A stretch of DNA of 64,000 bases from Bradyrhizobium sp. 139 (GTDB taxonomy: Bacteria > Pseudomonadota > Alphaproteobacteria > Rhizobiales > Xanthobacteraceae): the NCBI RefSeq assembly GCF_023074175.1, contig NZ_JADPKS010000107.1:309458-373457 (forward strand). The letters are read 5' to 3'. Position 1 is the stretch's first letter. Each line of letters starts with the position of its first letter. A program made the translations under genes and the position numbers. Positions 60,695-64,000 of the stretch are shown in pieces. A model generated the notes under the pieces. It was given only the letters and a program-made list of their open reading frames with translations. It was not told the DNA's origin and did no database searches.

Positions 60695-61258
60695 GTGCCC
60701 GACGCCATCGAACTCCTGAAGATCCGCCGCTCGGTGAAGCCGCGCGAAATGACCGGTCCCGGTCCCTCCCCGGCCGAGCTCGAGACCATTTTGACCATCG
60801 GCGCGCGCGTGCCCGACCACGGCAAGCTCGCGCCCTGGCGCTTTATCATTTTCGAGGGCGACGCACGCGAGCGTGCCGGCGAGGTGATCGCGAAGGTCTT
60901 TGCCCGCAAGAATCCGGACGCGCCGGCGGCGAACATCGAGACCGAGCGCAAACGCCTCGCCGACGCCCCTCTGGTGATCGGCATCGTCAGCTTCACCAAA
61001 CCGCATCCGAAGGTGCCGGCCTTCGAGCAGGAATTGTCGGCCGGCGCCAGCGTCATGAACATCGTCACGGCCGCCACCGCGCTCGGCTACGGCGCCTGCT
61101 GGCTGACCGGCTGGTTCTCCTTCGATCGCGACGTGCTGGATGGCCTCGGCCTGAAGCCGGATGAAAGGCTCGCCGGCTTCGTCCATATCGGCACGCCGAC
61201 CAAGGCGAGCGAGGACCGTCCGCGACCGGTCCTTTCTGAAATCGTGACGCGATTTTAA
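60695..61258 (+). CDS. Nitroreductase family protein
   Basis: The 187-residue FMN enzyme (YdjA-like subgroup): KIRRSVKPREMTGP near residues 9-22 (FMN phosphate), GARVPDHGKLAPWRFI, AGASVMNIVTAATALGYGACW and GFVHIGTPT. It reduces nitro compounds or quinones with NAD(P)H. It starts with GTG 60695 after aagagga; the frame is open to 60632. It is 93 bp after thrS on the same strand. Confidence 0.85.
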   Translation: MPDAIELLKIRRSVKPREMTGPGPSPAELETILTIGARVPDHGKLAPWRFIIFEGDARERAGEVIAKVFARKNPDAPAANIETERKRLADAPLVIGIVSFTKPHPKVPAFEQELSAGASVMNIVTAATALGYGACWLTGWFSFDRDVLDGLGLKPDERLAGFVHIGTPTKASEDRPRPVLSEIVTRF

Positions 61259-61321
61259 TCGAAGTCTTGTTGACGCCCCTGATGTCTTGCGGCTTTGTTC
61301 CCGGCGAGGGAGGAAGCCCGG

Positions 61322-62593
61322 ATGAAACGCCGCGAATTTCTGGTCGGGGCCGCCGCGCTCTTGGCCGGCACCATGGCGCGAGGCCGCGCCGCCGACATCC
61401 CCGCGCCGTCGGCCGACGGGCTCGATCGCATCACCGCATTCTTCGACAACGAGGTGACGAGCGGCCGGGTGCCGGGTGCGGTGATCCTGGTCCAGCAGCA
61501 CGGCAAGCCGGTCTATCTGAAGAGCTTCGGCGTACGTGACACCAGGACCGGCCTCGCCATGACGCCGGATACGATCTTCGCCATCCACTCGATGACGAAG
61601 CCGATCACGTGTCTCGGTGCGATGATGCTGATCGATGAGGGCAAGCTTGCGCTCGGCGACCCCGTGTCGAAGTACATTCCTCTCTTTGCCGACACCAAAG
61701 TGGGTCTTGAGGTCACCAATCCCGACGGCACGCTGAAGGTGGATCTCATAGCGCCGGTCCGTCCCGTCAACATCGAGGATCTGCTGCGGCACACCTCGGG
61801 CATCAGCTACGATTATATCGGCGGCAAATGGGTCGAGCAGGCCTACAAGGCCGCCAATATCTTCGAGGGTCAATTCAGCAACAGGGAATTTGCCGACCGG
61901 ATCGCGAAACTGCCGCTGGCGCGGCAGCCGGGAACGCTGTGGCGCTACGGCCATTCCACCGACGTGCTCGGCAGTGTCATCGAGATCATCTCGAGCCAGA
62001 CGCTGTACGAGTTCCTCAAGCAGCGCATCCTCGATCCGCTCGGCATGAGCAGCACCAAATTCGCACTGGCGACGGAGGATGAGCTTGCGCGGATGGCGCG
62101 GCCGCTGCCGAACGACTTCATCCTGCTCGCCGCCGAGCGCGACCGCCTCGACCATCCGGAATGGCAGTCCGGCGGCGGTGGGCTGCTCTCGACCATCACC
62201 GACTACCAGCGCTTTTCGCAGATGCTGCTCAACGGCGGCAAGTTCGAGGGCAAGCGCTATCTGAGCCCCGCTGCGTTCAACGCCATGACGGCCGATCACG
62301 TCGGACCTGGCTCCGGCGTCGAACGCGATTATTTCTATTTCCCGGGCGATGGCTATGGCTATGGCTACGGCGTTGCGGTGCGGACCGATCCTGGCAACGC
62401 CAAGCCGCCGCCGCCGGGATCGCTCGGCGAGCTGAAATGGGACTCAGGCAGCGGCACCTATTTCGGCGTCGATCCCAAGCTCGATATGGTCTACCTCATG
62501 ATGCAGCAGACCCAGAACGAGCGTAGCCGCATCACGCCCGCCTTCAAGGCGTTGGTCTACGACTGCTTCCCGCCCGCGCTACGCCGCCCGTGA
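61322..62593 (+). CDS. Exported serine hydrolase, beta-lactamase fold
   Basis: A 423-residue protein with a twin-arginine leader (MKRREFLVGAAALLAGTMARG), so it folds before export. S-x-x-K is SMTK at 90-93; the second motif is YGHS near 209-212, where YxN is normally seen, so Asn is replaced by His. A late GSGTYFGVDPK may form the KTG-like element. It is more likely an esterase or peptidase than a lactamase. ATG 61322 follows ggagga. Confidence 0.82.
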   Translation: MKRREFLVGAAALLAGTMARGRAADIPAPSADGLDRITAFFDNEVTSGRVPGAVILVQQHGKPVYLKSFGVRDTRTGLAMTPDTIFAIHSMTKPITCLGAMMLIDEGKLALGDPVSKYIPLFADTKVGLEVTNPDGTLKVDLIAPVRPVNIEDLLRHTSGISYDYIGGKWVEQAYKAANIFEGQFSNREFADRIAKLPLARQPGTLWRYGHSTDVLGSVIEIISSQTLYEFLKQRILDPLGMSSTKFALATEDELARMARPLPNDFILLAAERDRLDHPEWQSGGGGLLSTITDYQRFSQMLLNGGKFEGKRYLSPAAFNAMTADHVGPGSGVERDYFYFPGDGYGYGYGVAVRTDPGNAKPPPPGSLGELKWDSGSGTYFGVDPKLDMVYLMMQQTQNERSRITPAFKALVYDCFPPALRRP

Positions 62594-62762
62594 GGCGCGC
62601 TGGCCGAAATCAGCGAGCAGCTTTGCGTCCGAGGCCCTAACTGCTTCAACACCGTCATTGCGAGAGTGTGGGCAAGAGCCGCGCTCTTTTAATTCGCATT
62701 TCAACTGCAGACACACCTTCGCCCTCTCGCGGCTTGTTTCGCCCGAGCTTTGCTTCGTCGCC

Positions 62763-63086
62763 TTGCCCTCGGTGAAAGAGGGCGCAGGGAAGACCGGGTG
62801 CCGGCTGGCACCCGCGGTCCACTGTGCGGAAATTGCAGTACGAAAGCTGCACAGCGGCATACAGGTGAAGCCAAACATCCGGCCTTCCCTGCGCAGTGGT
62901 TTTACGGCTTATGTCGCGCTCTCCCCGGGGAGCGATGCACTATTGCCCCCGTCGCCCTGCGGATGACTGATGCGCGCGCCCGGTTGGGCCGCCACATCAC
63001 CGCAACACTTGGCGCACAGACCCCGGGCGCCAGGACCACACGATTTTGCCGTACGCGAGCTACACCGGTCGTGCGTGCGACGCCAT
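62763..63086. repeat. Dispersed intergenic element, no gene in 62594-63461
   Basis: This stretch contains the 'gggaagaccgggtgccggct' and 'aagccaaacatccggccttc' blocks that I recognise from many Bradyrhizobium intergenic regions; gene callers often turn their reverse strand into short proteins starting MFGFTCMPLC. It continues into the copy at 63087-63394. Bases 62594-62762 hold only a partial cgtcattgcgag palindrome. I see no real gene between the hydrolase and the transposase. Confidence 0.65.
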
Positions 63087-63394
63087 CGCTCACGGCTCTC
63101 CGCCCTGCGATCACCTTCGCACCGATGTGGCCCACGTCCACCGCCGTCCGGCCCGCGTTCGTGACGATCGCGATACGCCCCTCTTCCTTGGGCCGGGTTG
63201 CGGCGACACATACGCCGTTTCCGAATTTCGGTAAAGTAGAATATTCTTGACGGTGCTCATTGACCTGCGGCTCGTGTGTTTTGCCCGACAGGCAACGCAA
63301 CATCTCGTAGCCCGAATGGAGCGCAGCGTAATCCGGGAATTCCCATCCAAGACGCGCGAAGGTCCCGGATTGCGCTGCGCTCCATCCGGGCTAC
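63087..63394. repeat. Dispersed repeat, right copy
   Basis: Closely matches 9-313 in the same direction, including the run from gtccaccgccgtccggcccg to the acacatacgcc region, the ttccgaatttcggtaaagt block and the gtagcccgaatggagcgcag palindrome. The two copies bound about 63 kb. Confidence 0.85.
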
Positions 63395-63461
63395 GGAGCT
63401 GCGCCTGTTGGCGCTGCACGCGAACGCGACTAGACGATCGTTTCCTTGATTCGAATCATAT

Positions 63462-64000
63462 TCAGGCGGCCTCGGCAAGTTTGTAGGACCAGGTATGGAT
63501 GACCGGATGGCGGTTGACGTCGTCGATGCCAGCCATGATGCGTGCCTTCAGTTCGTGTTTGGAGGTTACACGGATGTGGCGCAACACCGAGCGAGCAAAC
63601 TTGGAGAAGAAGCCTTCGATCAGGTTGAGCCAGGAGCCGTGCTTGGGGGTGAAGGTGAATTCGAAGCGTCCGACGGGGCAGGCGTTGAGCCATGCTGTGG
63701 TTTCTCTCGAGATGTGCGCGGAATGATTGTCGAGGATCAGCTTGATTGCGGTGCCTCTCGGATAAGCGGCATCGAGAAGCTTAAGGAATTCGACAAACTC
63801 TCGGCTGCGATGGCGATCCCTCACGAGAGCATGGACCTTGCCGGTCAGCAGATCGATCCCGGCCAACAGACTGAGCGTGCCATGACGTTTGTACTCGTGA
63901 TCCCGCGCAAAGGTGGCGTGAGCGCCAGGCTCGGGCGGCAAATCCGGCGCCGTGGTTGCGATAGCCTGGATTCCCGGCTTTTCGTCACAGGAGACGATTG
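63462..64000 (-). mobile_element. IS630-family transposase gene, partial at window end
   Basis: The minus-strand frame runs off the right edge and ends at 63462. It holds the DDE catalytic core: first Asp in SCDEKPGIQAI (near 63990), second Asp in KLILDNHSAHIS, Glu in KHGSWLNLIEGFFSK. It ends SYKLAEAA. This is the C-terminal half or more of an IS630-type transposase. The 3' inverted repeat should lie between 63395 and 63461, but I could not identify its partner. The frame is intact in the visible part. Confidence 0.85.

Noticed and set aside
58340..62299. Minus-strand open frame of 1,319 codons antisense to thrS, the nitroreductase and the hydrolase
   Set aside because: It runs opposite to three genes with clear catalytic motifs, has no recognisable domain, and has the shadow composition (His, Val, Asp, Leu, Arg) expected opposite high-GC genes.
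62658..63303. Several 60-170-codon frames in the repeat region
   Set aside because: They come from a dispersed intergenic element shared with the left edge and lack start signals and protein families.
1..64000. CRISPR array, prophage or secretion cluster
   Set aside because: No evenly spaced direct repeats with unique spacers, and no phage structural or secretion-system genes were seen.

Overview
The window reads as chromosome of a Bradyrhizobium-type alphaproteobacterium. The support is high GC, several families of palindromic intergenic repeats that I recognise from that genus, Omp25-like porins, DUF2336 and Hpt/receiver signalling genes, a CtrA-type box, and housekeeping genes (hisI, folE, an IscU-like scaffold, yidD, thrS, nadK, rlmB). 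The genus is an inference from memory, not from a search.

Layout. 1-11,200: a repeat, argE, then a catabolic group made of a 4-hydroxyacyl-CoA-kinase-like phosphotransferase, an ACAD10/11-type acyl-CoA dehydrogenase, a divergent TetR regulator with a putative operator, RidA and a CoA transferase, followed by an MFS exporter, two small proteins, a PQQ-type sugar dehydrogenase lipoprotein and a DUF2231 membrane protein. 11,200-17,960: an accessory-looking block beside the 3' end of tRNA-Gly. It holds a fused gmd/fcl remnant, a tightly packed seven-gene operon (SDR, ABM monooxygenase, DUF2255, cupin, carboxymuconolactone decarboxylase, MFS, frameshifted SDR) and a divergent LysR gene with a perfect 16-bp palindrome. 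18,140-18,350: a compact transcription unit with a near-consensus promoter, a 16-nt match to the anti-Shine-Dalgarno tail of 16S rRNA, a 14-codon minigene and an intrinsic terminator. This is the most unusual item in the window.

18,400-31,000: small protein, YCII protein, TMEM175-like protein, UvrD-type helicase, porin, AraC regulator, LLM flavoprotein, tRNA-Tyr, rlmB, exported proteins, tRNA-Thr, and a large GT-C-like membrane protein. 31,300-39,700: cytochrome c/PQQ fusion dehydrogenase, two methyltransferases, several very small proteins, a chemoreceptor 3' remnant, a porin and a TPR protein. 39,700-48,000: beta-lactamase-fold hydrolase, S10 peptidase, NAD kinase, receiver plus Hpt pair, DUF2336 protein, and a lytic transglycosylase with a CtrA box. 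47,700-62,600: hisI, folE, IscU-like scaffold, yidD, XRE-cupin regulator, APC permease, lipoprotein hydrolase, MFS, thrS (with a 15-bp minisatellite), nitroreductase and a second beta-lactamase-fold hydrolase. 62,600-64,000: repeats, including a direct copy of the sequence at the left edge, and a partial IS630-type transposase running off the end.

Most long antisense frames (up to 1,319 codons) are high-GC shadows and are not listed as genes. No CRISPR array, rRNA operon or prophage was seen.
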